Shown here: in pieces, positions 1-7,373 of the stretch
How positions within the stretch are numbered: position 1 is the stretch's first letter
How the letters are laid out: every line of letters starts with the position of its first letter
Origin: an uncultured Elusimicrobiales bacterium
GTDB taxonomy: Bacteria > Elusimicrobiota > Elusimicrobia > Elusimicrobiales > Elusimicrobiaceae
Direction of reading: 5' to 3'
NCBI GenBank assembly: GCA_944324105.1
Contig: CALUVA010000003.1
Location: 1-43,821, forward strand
DNA length: 43,821 nt
Notes under the pieces: model-generated
The model's database searches: none
What the model saw: the letters and a program-made list of their open reading frames with translations, nothing else
What the model was told of the DNA's origin: nothing
Position numbers and translations under genes: made by a program

Positions 1-1
1 G

Positions 2-295
2 GCGGATTTACCGTTTATCGGACGTTTTGGTTTTCGTACGGGACGGAATTTTGACAAATTTGCCGGGCTGGAGGTTACCCGCGGCCGGCTGGGCTGCCCG
101 CTGATTAAACAGCATACGCTCAGCAGCCTGGAAGTGAAAGTGGAGCAAACCGTGGATGTGGGCACCCATACGCTGTTTATCGGTCCCGTGCAGGATGCGG
201 TATGTTTTCACCTGGAGCCGGCCGTACCTATGACGTATGAATATTATCATACGGTCATTAAAGGGAAGGCTCCCAAAGGGGCGACGCACTCATAA
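2..295 (+). CDS. Flavin reductase-like FMN-binding protein, C-terminal part (5' end outside window)
   Basis: Only the last 97 codons are present; the reading frame is open at base 2 and stops with TAA at 293-295. The fragment contains GFRTGRNFDKFAGLEVTRG and ends in a VPMTYEYYHTVIKGKAPKGA-type tail, which I recognise from the small flavin reductase (FMN-binding split-barrel) proteins of anaerobes that hand electrons to rubredoxin or flavoproteins. A rubredoxin gene follows 220 bp downstream, which supports a redox role, although an inverted-repeat element separates the two. The substrate cannot be told from this fragment. Confidence 0.8.
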   Translation, partial: ADLPFIGRFGFRTGRNFDKFAGLEVTRGRLGCPLIKQHTLSSLEVKVEQTVDVGTHTLFIGPVQDAVCFHLEPAVPMTYEYYHTVIKGKAPKGATHS

Positions 296-296
296 A

Positions 297-475
297 AAGG
301 GGTGCCCCCTTACGGCCCTACTTTTTCTCTTGGCAGAAAAAGTAGGCAAAAAGGCCAGGCAACGGGAAAGCAAAAATTTTTGGAAAAAAGTATTTTTTAA
401 ACTCGGCCTTCGGCCTCAAACATAAAAAATATTTTTTCTTTTTTCCAAAAATTTTAAAACGCTTTCCATGTTGCC
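297..475. repeat. Nested inverted-repeat element (extragenic palindrome)
   Basis: Three stacked hairpins fill the gap between the flavin reductase and rubredoxin. AAGGGG (297-302) pairs with CCCCTT (306-311). CCTACTTTTTCT (317-328) pairs perfectly with AGAAAAAGTAGG (335-346). A long imperfect palindrome runs from GGCAAC/GGAAAGC (358-371) to GCTTTCC/GTTGCC (461-475), with A/T-rich arms and a central GGCC-TTC-GGCC hairpin at 405-415. The element encodes no convincing protein. The second hairpin resembles dispersed extragenic palindromes I recall from other genomes, but no second copy is visible in this window. Confidence 0.7.
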
Positions 476-516
476 GCTAATAAGCAGAATTTACAAATCA
501 ATAGGGAGGTAGTTTT

Positions 517-675
517 ATGAAATATGTGTGCGAAGTGTGCGGTTATGTGTATGATCCCGCCGTCGGAGATCCGGAACACGGTATCGCCGCCGGTACGAAA
601 TTTGAAGATTTGCCGGCCGACTGGACCTGCCCCGTCTGCGGTGTGGGCAAGGACCAGTTTAAACCCGCCGAATAA
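517..675 (+). CDS. Rubredoxin
   Basis: A 52-residue protein too short for most ORF cut-offs. It carries the two rubredoxin iron-binding knuckles, CEVCGY near residues 5-10 and CPVCGVGK near residues 38-45, so all four Cys ligands of the Fe(SCys)4 centre are present. Length matches the 52-54 residues usual for the family. A good Shine-Dalgarno, AGGGAGGT, lies at 503-510, six bases before the ATG. It is a one-electron carrier in the cytoplasm of anaerobes; the flavin reductase upstream is a plausible partner. A terminator follows directly. Confidence 0.95.
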   Translation: MKYVCEVCGYVYDPAVGDPEHGIAAGTKFEDLPADWTCPVCGVGKDQFKPAE

Positions 676-694
676 AAGTTAAAACGATATCTTT

Positions 695-728
695 CAGGCG
701 GAGCGGATACCGTTCCGCCTGATTTTTT
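695..728 (+). terminator. Rho-independent terminator after rubredoxin
   Basis: CAGGCGGA (695-702) pairs with TCCGCCTG (714-721), with further pairing inside the loop, and is followed by a T-run. Confidence 0.85.
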
Positions 729-793
729 GCATAAAAATAATTATTTTATGGTAAATACAAATATCGGAGCTTTGCTTGTTCCGCTAACAGAAC

Positions 794-803
794 TTGCTAT
801 AAT
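794..803 (+). promoter_or_regulatory. Extended -10 promoter, leaderless type, for the glycosyltransferase
   Basis: TTGCTATAAT ends six bases before the ATG at 810, so transcription should start at or next to the start codon. No Shine-Dalgarno is present. A weak -35 (TTGTTC, 776-781) lies 16 bp upstream of the -10. Confidence 0.75.
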
Positions 804-809
804 AAACAT

Positions 810-1913
810 ATGAAGATTTTATATGTCTGCACGTCTACGGAAACGGGCGGGGCCGAAACGGCTTTGCGCGCCCAGGCATTGGCCGCGCGCGAAGCGGGAC
901 ACGGCGTAAAAATTATCTCTTTAAAACCCCTGGGCTCCGTCGGGCGGGACCTTCAAAGCAAGGGGCTTGAAATAATCAGTTTTCAAATGAAAGGCAGGCT
1001 GCGCCCGCTGGAAACGGCCGGTGTATTGGCGCGGCTGGTGCAGGAAATACAAGATTTTAAGCCTGACATCGTACACGCCTGTTTATACCGTGCCATACAG
1101 TTGTGCCGCCTGGCCAAAAGGCGTGCGGAGTTTACGCTCATTACCACCCCGCATTATGATTTATCCCGTAAAAATTATTTTTTGCGCTTGCTGGACCGCG
1201 CTTTAAAAGACGCCGATTCCGTCAGCTGTGCCGAATCATATGCCACGGCGGAATTTTTAAAGAAAAAGCAAAAATATGCGGAAGAAAAAATCCGTTTGGT
1301 TACCAACGGCGTCCGCGCGGAAGTTTTTCATCCAAACGAACAGCGGGCCGTACAGGAGCGGGAAAAATGGGGTTTTGCTCCGCAGGACGTGGTATTTTTG
1401 TGCGGGGCGCGGCTGTCTGCGGAAAAAAACCATATGCTTTTATTAAAAAGTTTTGCCTCCGTATCTGCCAAAAACCCGCATGTAAAGCTCATGTTGGCCG
1501 GAGACGGACCGGAAAAAGAAAAACTAGAGGCTTTTGTCTGTGAAAAGAAAATGGAAAAGGCCGTCTTTTTTATGGGAGAAGTAAGTAATATTTATCCTCT
1601 TTTGTTAGCGTCTGACGCGGCAATTTTGGTTTCTTCTATAGAGAGTATGCCCATGTTTTTATTGGAGGCTTGTTCATGCGGACTTCCGGCTATTGTTAGT
1701 AAAGCAGGCGATATGCCCCGTCTGGTTCACCACGGGGAAAACGGCTTTGTGTGCAACGGACAGGATCCGGTGCTTTTAAGCGCTTTAATAGCGGAAATGG
1801 CGGAAAATAAAACACTTCGCAAACGGATGGGACAAAAATCGTTAGAAAGAATACATAAATATTATCCTGCTCCGGAGCAGATTTATTTGCAGATTTATCA
1901 GGAATTTCAGTAG
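810..1913 (+). CDS. Glycosyltransferase family 4-like protein
   Basis: 367 residues with the GT-B layout. The N-terminal half opens with MKILYVCTSTETGGAETAL, the nucleotide-sugar transferase opening with a Gly-rich GGAE loop. The C-terminal half has FLCGARLSAEKNHMLLLKSF, LMLAGDGPEKEKLE and a SIESMPMFLLEACSCGLPAI segment, the usual donor-binding EX7E-type region of family 4 glycosyltransferases. It probably acts at the cytoplasmic face of the inner membrane in synthesis of LPS or another glycoconjugate; donor and acceptor are unknown. The gene appears to be transcribed as a leaderless mRNA. Its stop codon overlaps the first base of a ParB-site-like palindrome, and lepB follows 26 bp later. Confidence 0.9.
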   Translation: MKILYVCTSTETGGAETALRAQALAAREAGHGVKIISLKPLGSVGRDLQSKGLEIISFQMKGRLRPLETAGVLARLVQEIQDFKPDIVHACLYRAIQLCRLAKRRAEFTLITTPHYDLSRKNYFLRLLDRALKDADSVSCAESYATAEFLKKKQKYAEEKIRLVTNGVRAEVFHPNEQRAVQEREKWGFAPQDVVFLCGARLSAEKNHMLLLKSFASVSAKNPHVKLMLAGDGPEKEKLEAFVCEKKMEKAVFFMGEVSNIYPLLLASDAAILVSSIESMPMFLLEACSCGLPAIVSKAGDMPRLVHHGENGFVCNGQDPVLLSALIAEMAENKTLRKRMGQKSLERIHKYYPAPEQIYLQIYQEFQ

Positions 1914-1928
1914 TTTTCACGTGAAAAC
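1913..1928. promoter_or_regulatory. parS-like palindrome 1
   Basis: GTTTTCACGTGAAAAC, a perfect 16-bp palindrome with the CACGTG core of ParB-binding sites. It lies between the glycosyltransferase stop and lepB, about 2.1 kb before parB. Confidence 0.7.
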
Positions 1929-1939
1929 AGGGAGAATAT

Positions 1940-2914
1940 ATGGAACAAAGGCTTTTTATTGCGGCATGTATTATGTATTTGTTTGCCTGGGTCAGCAGAA
2001 GATTATTCCGTAAAAATAAACTGGATAAGCCTTCAGCTTTTGGCATGTGGCATGCGGGCTTTTTACTGTTGATTTTGGGCTGTGCTTATTATATTTTTAG
2101 TTTCATTATGAATAGTTCTGCCTCTATCCCCCAAGAAGGAGTGTCCGCTAAAACGGTTATCATATGCCTGCTGATACTGGCTGTATCAGTGTATGGCTTT
2201 TTCTCTGCCCGGAAAAAGAATGCCGAACAGCGCCAGCCTCTGATTAAAACAGATTTAGATTGGGCAAATACAGTGTATTTTGCCGGTTTTGTGGCGGCTT
2301 TTGTGATGTTCTTTTTTGTGCAAGCCTTTAAAATTCCCTCCGCTTCTATGGAGAATACTTTGTTAATAGGGGACCATTTGTTTGTGAATAAAGCCGCCTA
2401 TGGCTTCCGTATTCCGCTGACGCAAATACGTTTTGGTGAATTTAAACATATACAGCCAGGGGATATTATTGTCTTTACGTTTCCGGCGGATACTCCTCAG
2501 CAGGTAAACTGCGGCGGTTATCAGTATGGGCGGGATTATGTAAAACGTGTTGTGGCCATGCCCGGGGACAAAGTGGAAGTAAGAGAAGGGAATTTATATG
2601 TAAATGATGAAAAAGTGCCTTTGCACGGTTATGAAAGATTTGAAGATGTGCAGCGCTTTGAAGTAGGAGAAACGCTTCCGCAGGATTTGTATCAGTCTCT
2701 TTGGGAGGAACATAAGTTAGAAGATATTTTTGGTATTACCCTGCGGGATGATTTCGGACCGGTGGTGGTGCCGGAGGGAACTTATTTTGCGATGGGAGAT
2801 AACCGAGATAATTCCTGCGATTCCCGTTTTTGGGGTCCTGTCCCTCGCGAGAACATTAAAGGAACCGCCTGGTTTATCCACTGGCCAATAAAGCGGATAG
2901 GACTTATTAAATAG
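1940..2914 (+). CDS. lepB: Signal peptidase I with extra N-terminal membrane segments
   Basis: 324 residues. The catalytic part begins near residue 112 with a membrane segment, followed by the box-B motif IPSASMENTL (catalytic Ser136), the box-D stretch DYVKRVVAMPGDKV (catalytic Lys202) and box E, GDNRDNSCDSRFWGPV. The enzyme cleaves signal peptides of Sec-exported proteins on the outer face of the inner membrane. Before the usual anchor there are further hydrophobic stretches at about residues 5-18, 38-57 and 72-90, so the N-terminus is longer than in single-anchor enzymes. GGGAG at 1930-1934 is the ribosome-binding site. The coding sequence looks AT-richer than the parAB genes downstream. 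Confidence 0.96.
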   Translation: MEQRLFIAACIMYLFAWVSRRLFRKNKLDKPSAFGMWHAGFLLLILGCAYYIFSFIMNSSASIPQEGVSAKTVIICLLILAVSVYGFFSARKKNAEQRQPLIKTDLDWANTVYFAGFVAAFVMFFFVQAFKIPSASMENTLLIGDHLFVNKAAYGFRIPLTQIRFGEFKHIQPGDIIVFTFPADTPQQVNCGGYQYGRDYVKRVVAMPGDKVEVREGNLYVNDEKVPLHGYERFEDVQRFEVGETLPQDLYQSLWEEHKLEDIFGITLRDDFGPVVVPEGTYFAMGDNRDNSCDSRFWGPVPRENIKGTAWFIHWPIKRIGLIK

Positions 2915-2951
2915 CCTTTTGTATAGGGAAATACAGAAGCACACCGAAAAA

Positions 2952-2960
2952 TTATCCACA
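2952..2960 (+). promoter_or_regulatory. DnaA-box-like 9-mer
   Basis: TTATCCACA matches the consensus DnaA box exactly and lies in the lepB-parA intergenic region next to three parS-like sites. It is a single copy, so it does not by itself make an origin. Confidence 0.4.
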
Positions 2961-2965
2961 CTATA

Positions 2966-2998
2966 AACAGGCTTTATTTTAATAAAGCCTGTTTTGTT
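2966..2998 (+). terminator. Terminator after lepB
   Basis: AACAGGCTTTAT (2966-2977) pairs with ATAAAGCCTGTT (2982-2993) around a four-base loop and is followed by a T-rich stretch that runs into parS-like site 2. Confidence 0.8.
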
Positions 2999-3012
2999 TC
3001 CACGTGAAAACA
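2995..3012. promoter_or_regulatory. parS-like palindrome 2
   Basis: TGTTTCCACGTGAAAACA: the left half matches sites 3 and 4, the right half matches site 1. The remaining lepB-parA gap (3013-3221) otherwise holds sites 3 and 4 and the parA promoter. Confidence 0.75.
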
Positions 3013-3030
3013 TAAAATAAGCAGGGGAGC

Positions 3031-3048
3031 AGTTTCCACGTGGAAACT
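3031..3048. promoter_or_regulatory. parS-like palindrome 3
   Basis: AGTTTCCACGTGGAAACT, a perfect 18-bp palindrome 174 bp upstream of parA. Confidence 0.8.
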
Positions 3049-3150
3049 TTTATACAGAAGGCATCTGATAAACGGATAAGAGAAACATATATGAATATAG
3101 TGGTGGTTCGGCGGATATTCTTACTTTCCTTATAAAAATCTTGTTTAAAT

Positions 3151-3168
3151 TGTTTCCACGTGGAAACA
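3151..3168. promoter_or_regulatory. parS-like palindrome 4
   Basis: TGTTTCCACGTGGAAACA, a perfect 18-bp palindrome just upstream of the putative parA promoter (TTGCTT at 3175-3180, 18-bp spacer, TTTAAT at 3199-3204). ParB bound here could also influence parAB transcription. Confidence 0.82.
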
Positions 3169-3221
3169 AAACAGTTGCTTTTATAACTTATTTTATGTTT
3201 TAATATCTTAACGGAGGATAT

Positions 3222-4055
3222 ATGGGTGAAATAGTAGCCATTGCCAACCAAAAGGGCGGAGTGGGTAAAACCACGACGGCCATCAATTTATCTTATGCCC
3301 TGGCCTATTTGGACCAGGAAGTGCTGCTGGTAGACTTTGATCCGCAGGGGAATGCCGGTTCCGGTTTGGGCATTACCTTAAATGACGGGGAAAAATCCGT
3401 CTATCATCTTATTACTAAAAATGCTTCTTTTGAGGAAGTGGTGAAACAGACTTCTAATGAAATGTTAGATGTTTTGCCCACCTGCAAAAATCTGGCCGGA
3501 GCGGAAGTGGAGCTGGTCAATGTGCGCGGGCGAGAAAATATGCTGCGCGAAGTCCTTGCCCCGCTGCGCAAAATGTACCGCTACATTATTATAGACTGCC
3601 CTCCTTCTTTGGGGCTTTTAACCTTAAATGCATTGATGGCAGCAGACAGCGTTATCACTCCTGTACAATGCGAATATTACGCCATGGAAGGGTTGGCCCA
3701 CTTTATGACGACTATTTCCAAAATTAAACAGTTTTTAAATACCAATTTAAAGCTGGACGGCGGTGTATTGACCATGTATGATGCGCGCATGAATCTGTCC
3801 AAACAGGTCTTTGAAGAAGTCAGCCGTTTCTTTGGGGAGCAGGTATATAAAACCCCCATTCCGCGCAATATCCGCCTGGCGGAAGCCCCCAGCTTTGGGC
3901 AGTCCATTTTTGATTACGATCCGGCCTGCCGCGGGGCCAATGCATATGTGGACCTGGCTGTGGAATTTTTAGCCCGCCGCGGCGCCAATGTGGCGGATTT
4001 TGTAAAACCGGAAATGGCAATTTCCGGGAATTACAGTTATGATTTCGGAGGATAA
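3222..4055 (+). CDS. parA: Chromosome partitioning ATPase ParA (Soj)
   Basis: 277 residues. The deviant Walker A motif KGGVGKTT is at residues 11-18, followed by VLLVDFDPQGNAGSGLG (Walker A') and YIIIDCPPSLGLLTLNAL (Walker B region), diagnostic of the MinD/ParA family. ParA binds nucleoid DNA as an ATP dimer and helps move or separate ParB-bound origin regions. The start is fixed by GGAGG at 3212-3216. parB begins two bases after the stop and four parS-like palindromes lie upstream, so this is a chromosomal-type parABS locus rather than an orphan ParA. Confidence 0.97.
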   Translation: MGEIVAIANQKGGVGKTTTAINLSYALAYLDQEVLLVDFDPQGNAGSGLGITLNDGEKSVYHLITKNASFEEVVKQTSNEMLDVLPTCKNLAGAEVELVNVRGRENMLREVLAPLRKMYRYIIIDCPPSLGLLTLNALMAADSVITPVQCEYYAMEGLAHFMTTISKIKQFLNTNLKLDGGVLTMYDARMNLSKQVFEEVSRFFGEQVYKTPIPRNIRLAEAPSFGQSIFDYDPACRGANAYVDLAVEFLARRGANVADFVKPEMAISGNYSYDFGG

Positions 4056-4057
4056 AT

Positions 4058-4954
4058 ATGGCCAGACAGGCATTAGGCAAAGGGCTGGACGCCTTGCTCA
4101 AACAAACCCAGGAAGTATTAAATAATCCGGCTGCGGCCCAGAACAGCCAAAACAGCGGCGGAGCGTCCGTACATAAAATCGCTTTAAATAAAATTATTCC
4201 CAACCGTTTCCAGCCGCGCCGCGTATTTGACGAGGCGAAACTGCAGGAGCTGGCCCAGTCTATTCAGGAGCATGGCCTGACCCAGCCGATAGTGGTGGTT
4301 TACGACGCGGGAATGGATAAATATGAAATTGTCGTCGGGGAGCGGCGTTTCCGCGCCAGCCAGCTGGCGGGCCTGACGGAGATTGATGCTTTGGTGCATA
4401 AAGCGTTGTCCGACCAGCAAATGTGCGCCCTGGCCCTGATTGAAAATATTCAGCGCGAGGATTTAAACCCCATAGAAACCGCGCTGGGCTACCGTAATTT
4501 AATGAATAAGTTTGGCATTTCCCAAACCGATTTGGCGCAATATTGCGGCAAATCCAAAGGGGCGGTGTCCAATTCCCTGCGCCTGCTGGAGCTGCCGCAG
4601 CATATGCAGGACGCTTTGCAAGACGGTACGATTACGGAAGGACACGGCAAAGCCTTGTTAATGCTTTCCGACCCCGCCAAAAAAGAAACACTGTTTCAGC
4701 GCATGAAAAAAACCAAGATGTCTGTGCGCCAGGCCGAAGACGCGGCGCGGGCGTTGCTGCAGCCTGCCGGAGCCAAAAAAGGGCCCAAACCGCCGGAGGT
4801 GGCCTCTTTTGAAAACGAATTGCAGGCCGCTTTGGGTACCAAAGTGGAAGTGCGCTACGGCAAAAAAATGTCCAAAGGGGTATTGATGATTCAATACAAC
4901 TCTTTGGAAGAACTGGATAATTTGGCCAGCCGCTTAAAAACCAAGTTATTATAA
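4058..4954 (+). CDS. parB: Chromosome partitioning CTPase ParB (Spo0J)
   Basis: 298 residues. The N-terminal start MARQALGKGLDALL is typical of ParB. A ParB/Srx domain follows with IIPNRFQPRR near residues 47-55 and the CTP-binding box GERRFRA at 94-100, then ENIQREDLNPIETA and a helix-turn-helix region (FGISQTDLAQYCGKSKGAVSNSLRLL). The C-terminal dimerisation region is present. It should load at the palindromic parS-like sites and spread as a CTP-dependent clamp. The ribosome-binding site GGAGG lies inside the end of parA, so the pair is translationally linked. Confidence 0.97.
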   Translation: MARQALGKGLDALLKQTQEVLNNPAAAQNSQNSGGASVHKIALNKIIPNRFQPRRVFDEAKLQELAQSIQEHGLTQPIVVVYDAGMDKYEIVVGERRFRASQLAGLTEIDALVHKALSDQQMCALALIENIQREDLNPIETALGYRNLMNKFGISQTDLAQYCGKSKGAVSNSLRLLELPQHMQDALQDGTITEGHGKALLMLSDPAKKETLFQRMKKTKMSVRQAEDAARALLQPAGAKKGPKPPEVASFENELQAALGTKVEVRYGKKMSKGVLMIQYNSLEELDNLASRLKTKLL

Positions 4955-4966
4955 AAGAAACAAATT

Positions 4967-5000
4967 AAAAAAAGTCCGGTTTCGTGCCGGACCTTTTTTG
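4967..5000 (+). terminator. Terminator after parB
   Basis: GTCCGG (4974-4979) pairs with CCGGAC (4987-4992), preceded by an A-run and followed by a T-run. Confidence 0.88.
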
Positions 5001-5454
5001 TGTGTTGGGAAAAAATGCGGACTGTTCTGAAAAATGTTGATGGCACCTTTTTACGGATGTGTCGCTTTGCTTAAACAAAAAGAAATAGTTTTCATGTGAA
5101 AACAGCTTTATTTATTTGATTTGGGCTGTTAAATGCCTTAAAAAGTGCGATTTTGCGCAAAAAGGCCATTTTTAGCGGCTTTATTGAATTTTTTATCCGT
5201 TTGCTTGGCCATTTTATAAAAAATTAAATAAAGGCCTATTTTGCGCAAAAATAATTTTCTCCGTCGGAGAAAACACACATTTTTAGTTTAAAAAACCTTT
5301 TTTATCTGACTTTTTGCCTTTCAGCCCGTTTACTACTGACCTTTTGGGGAAGGCAACATCTCTTATTTTTTTTGGGGACCTTCATTTTCTTAAAGTTAGT
5401 TAAACTAACTTGGTACGGTCGCGGCGGTGTTTTTAATAGGTTCAAAAGCTGCGT
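5001..5454. other. Non-coding convergent gap with several palindromes
   Basis: About 450 AT-rich bases without a credible gene lie between the parB terminator and the terminators of the leftward cluster. They hold a parS-like site (5088-5103), two copies of TTTTGCGCAAAA (5151-5162 and 5239-5250) flanked by GGCC-containing sequence in inverted orientation, TTTTCTCCG-T-CGGAGAAAA (5255-5273) and AAGTTAGTT-A-AACTAACTT (5393-5411). I cannot assign a function. Genes on both sides point into this gap. Confidence 0.5.
5088..5103. promoter_or_regulatory. parS-like palindrome 5 (degenerate)
   Basis: GTTTTCATGTGAAAAC differs from site 1 only by T for C in the core (CATGTG). It lies downstream of parB. 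Confidence 0.5.
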
Positions 5455-5487
5455 AAAAAACCCTCGCACACGAAGCGGGGGTTTTTA
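5455..5487. terminator. Bidirectional terminator
   Basis: An A-run followed by CCCTCGC pairs, with one G-T wobble, with GCGGGGG followed by a T-run, so it can end transcripts from either side. Confidence 0.75.
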
Positions 5488-5505
5488 ACTACGGCTCACA
5501 AATAA

Positions 5506-5527
5506 ACCCCGGGCTTAAGCCCGGGGT
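5506..5527. terminator. Perfect 22-bp GC-rich palindrome, probable terminator of the leftward cluster
   Basis: The arm ACCCCGGGCTT (5506-5516) is followed directly by its exact complement (5517-5527). It sits 30 bp beyond the stop of the aminotransferase gene; the following T-tract on the minus strand is short. Confidence 0.6.
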
Positions 5528-5556
5528 ATTTCGTTTTGGATTTTTTCAAAAACAAA

Positions 5557-6681
5557 TCAGTGGTTTTCGTAAAAATCGCGTATCGTGTCGCAGACCCGGG
5601 TTACCTGTTCCTGGGTCAGTTCCGGAAACATCGGAATAGACAAAACTTCCTGCGCCGCTTTTTCGGCGTTGGGATAGTCCTGCGGGTTTAAGTTCAGGTG
5701 TTTGTAGGCCGGCTGTTTATACAGAGGCACAGGATAGTACACCGCCGATCCGATGCCGTGCTCTTTTAAATACTGCTGCAGCTCGTCGCGGCGTTCGGCG
5801 CGGATCGTATACACATAATAAGACTGGGAATAGCCGGCAGGCGGCAAGGGCGGCGTGACCACCGGCAGGCCCTGCAGGCCTTCTTCGTACAAGGCGGCCA
5901 CTTTCTGACGCGCGTCGGTCCAGTCGGCCAGGTGGCGCAATTTTACGCGCAGAATGGCGGCCTGGATTTCGTCCATGCGCAGGGTGGAGCCTTCCAAATC
6001 ATATTCATATGCCTTGTCTTTAGCGCGGCCGCTGTGGCGCAGGCTGCGGCAGCGGTCGGCGATGTCGTCGTCATTGGTGGTTATGGCGCCGGCGTCCCCG
6101 CATGCGCCGAGGTTTTTGCTGGGATAAAAACTAAACGCGCCCGCATCGCCGATACCGCCCACTTTCACGCCGTCGGCGGTGGCCAAATGTGCCTGGGCAC
6201 AGTCTTCTATGACGCGCAGGTCATGTTCCCGCGCCAAATTCATAATCGCGTCCATATCCGCCGGAAAACCGTACAAATGCACGGGCAGAATGGCTTTTGT
6301 TTTTTTGGTGATTTTGCGTTCAATATCTTTCGGGTCAATGTTATAGGTGCGCGGGTCAATGTCGGCAAAAACAAATTTTGCGCCGGTCAGGGAAACAGAG
6401 GACGTTGTAGCGATAAACGTAAACGGGGTGGTAATTACTTCGTCCCCTTCGCCGATGCCGGCCGCGCCCAGCGCAATTTGAATGGCGCTGGCGCCCGACG
6501 AGCAGGTAATGCAGTGTTTCACGCCGATGGCTTCGGCAAATTCTTTTTCAAAGGCTTCCGTTTGCGGGCCGAGCAGCCAGCGCATGGAGTTCAGCGCGTC
6601 CAGCGCGGCGGCGTTAATTTCATTTTTTAAAGAATCGTGTTGTTTTTGCAGATTAAACAGCGGTATGGGGGTTTGAGACAT
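5557..6681 (-). CDS. DegT/DnrJ/EryC1/StrS family PLP-dependent sugar aminotransferase
   Basis: 374 residues of the fold-type I aminotransferase family that acts on nucleotide-linked keto-sugars. It begins with [17 protein letters not shown], then [12 protein letters not shown] (PLP phosphate contact), [20 protein letters not shown] with the Schiff-base Lys189, and IEDCAQAH containing the PLP-ring aspartate. Likely role: making an amino-sugar for LPS or another surface glycan; the exact sugar cannot be inferred. The gene follows the mgtC-like gene by 20 bp and has AGGAG upstream. It is the last gene of its leftward cluster. Confidence 0.93.
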   Translation of the reverse strand: MSQTPIPLFNLQKQHDSLKNEINAAALDALNSMRWLLGPQTEAFEKEFAEAIGVKHCITCSSGASAIQIALGAAGIGEGDEVITTPFTFIATTSSVSLTGAKFVFADIDPRTYNIDPKDIERKITKKTKAILPVHLYGFPADMDAIMNLAREHDLRVIEDCAQAHLATADGVKVGGIGDAGAFSFYPSKNLGACGDAGAITTNDDDIADRCRSLRHSGRAKDKAYEYDLEGSTLRMDEIQAAILRVKLRHLADWTDARQKVAALYEEGLQGLPVVTPPLPPAGYSQSYYVYTIRAERRDELQQYLKEHGIGSAVYYPVPLYKQPAYKHLNLNPQDYPNAEKAAQEVLSIPMFPELTQEQVTRVCDTIRDFYENH

Positions 6682-6701
6682 AACTATTTTACAGACTCCT
6701 T

Positions 6702-7331
6702 TTATTTGTACAGGCTGTATACGTCGGGCATTTCCAGCACGTCTTTGGTAATGTTTTGGAATTCCCGTCCGGTAAACGTGGCCACCAGTGCAACGACGAA
6801 ACGGTTATCGTGCTTGGTGACTTCTTTTTTGAGAATTTGCACGTTTCTCTTTTCTATTTCTGCACAAATCTGATCCACTACGCTCCATTTCGGCGCGCAG
6901 GTTAAATAAATGGTATCGTAACGGCGCAGGCGTTCCAGCAGGCCCAGCGTGCGCCGCACGCCCAGCTGCATGAGTATGGCCGCCGCACAGGCGGAGGAAG
7001 CCAAAATATACTGGCCAAAACCAACCGCCATGCCGATGGCCGCCACCAGCCACACGGCCGCGGCGGTGGTCAGGCCGGAAATTTTATTTCCTTCGCGCAA
7101 AATCGCGCCCGCGCCCAAAAAACCTACGCCGGATACGATTTGCGCCGCAATGCGCCCCGGGTCGCCGCCCATTTCCGCCATGTATAAAGACAACATGGTA
7201 AACAGGGCCGCGCCCAAACAAATAATGGAATTGGTGGCGTAGCCGGCGGGCTTGTCGTTATATTCGCGTTCCAGGCCCATAATGCCGCCTAACACCAACG
7301 CTAAAACCACTTTAACGATAAAATCTTCCAT
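6702..7331 (-). CDS. MgtC/SapB family membrane protein
   Basis: 209 residues. The N-terminal two thirds hold four to five membrane segments and the family hallmarks [53 protein letters not shown] and [19 protein letters not shown]. The soluble C-terminus (from about residue 140) resembles the ACT-like tail of MgtC relatives. MgtC of pathogens supports growth at low magnesium, partly by modulating other proteins; most relatives are uncharacterised, so no transport function is assigned. The gene has its own leaderless-type promoter, TTGCTATAAT at 7347-7338, overlapping the terminator of the gene before it. Confidence 0.93.
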   Translation of the reverse strand: MEDFIVKVVLALVLGGIMGLEREYNDKPAGYATNSIICLGAALFTMLSLYMAEMGGDPGRIAAQIVSGVGFLGAGAILREGNKISGLTTAAAVWLVAAIGMAVGFGQYILASSACAAAILMQLGVRRTLGLLERLRRYDTIYLTCAPKWSVVDQICAEIEKRNVQILKKEVTKHDNRFVVALVATFTGREFQNITKDVLEMPDVYSLYK

Positions 7332-7337
7332 GTTTGT

Positions 7338-7347
7338 ATTATAGCAA
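7338..7347 (-). promoter_or_regulatory. Extended -10 promoter, leaderless type, for the mgtC-like gene
   Basis: Read on the minus strand: TTGCTATAAT, six bases (ACAAAC), then ATG. No Shine-Dalgarno. Confidence 0.75.
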
Positions 7348-7348
7348 A

Positions 7349-7369
7349 ACGGGGCCTGGCCCGCCCCGT
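7349..7369 (-). terminator. Terminator of the transporter-like gene
   Basis: ACGGGGC (7349-7355) pairs with GCCCCGT (7363-7369). On the minus strand the stem is followed by a short T-run that is also the upstream part of the mgtC-like promoter. Confidence 0.6.
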
Positions 7370-7373
7370 GCGT

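Noticed and set aside
237-425. Reading frame of 62 codons over the end of the flavin reductase
   Set aside because: It runs out of the flavin reductase in another frame and through the palindromic element; composition follows the repeat and no ribosome-binding site is present.
2874-2882. Second DnaA-box-like 9-mer, TTATCCACT
   Set aside because: Lies inside lepB and encodes conserved residues near its end; not counted as a regulatory box.
4955-5556. Replication origin in the parB-downstream gap
   Set aside because: AT-rich with repeats, but no DnaA boxes found and genes on both sides converge here, whereas genes usually diverge from oriC.
5932-6630. 232-codon plus-strand reading frame
   Set aside because: Antisense to the DegT-type aminotransferase, low-complexity Ala/Gly-rich translation, no start signal.
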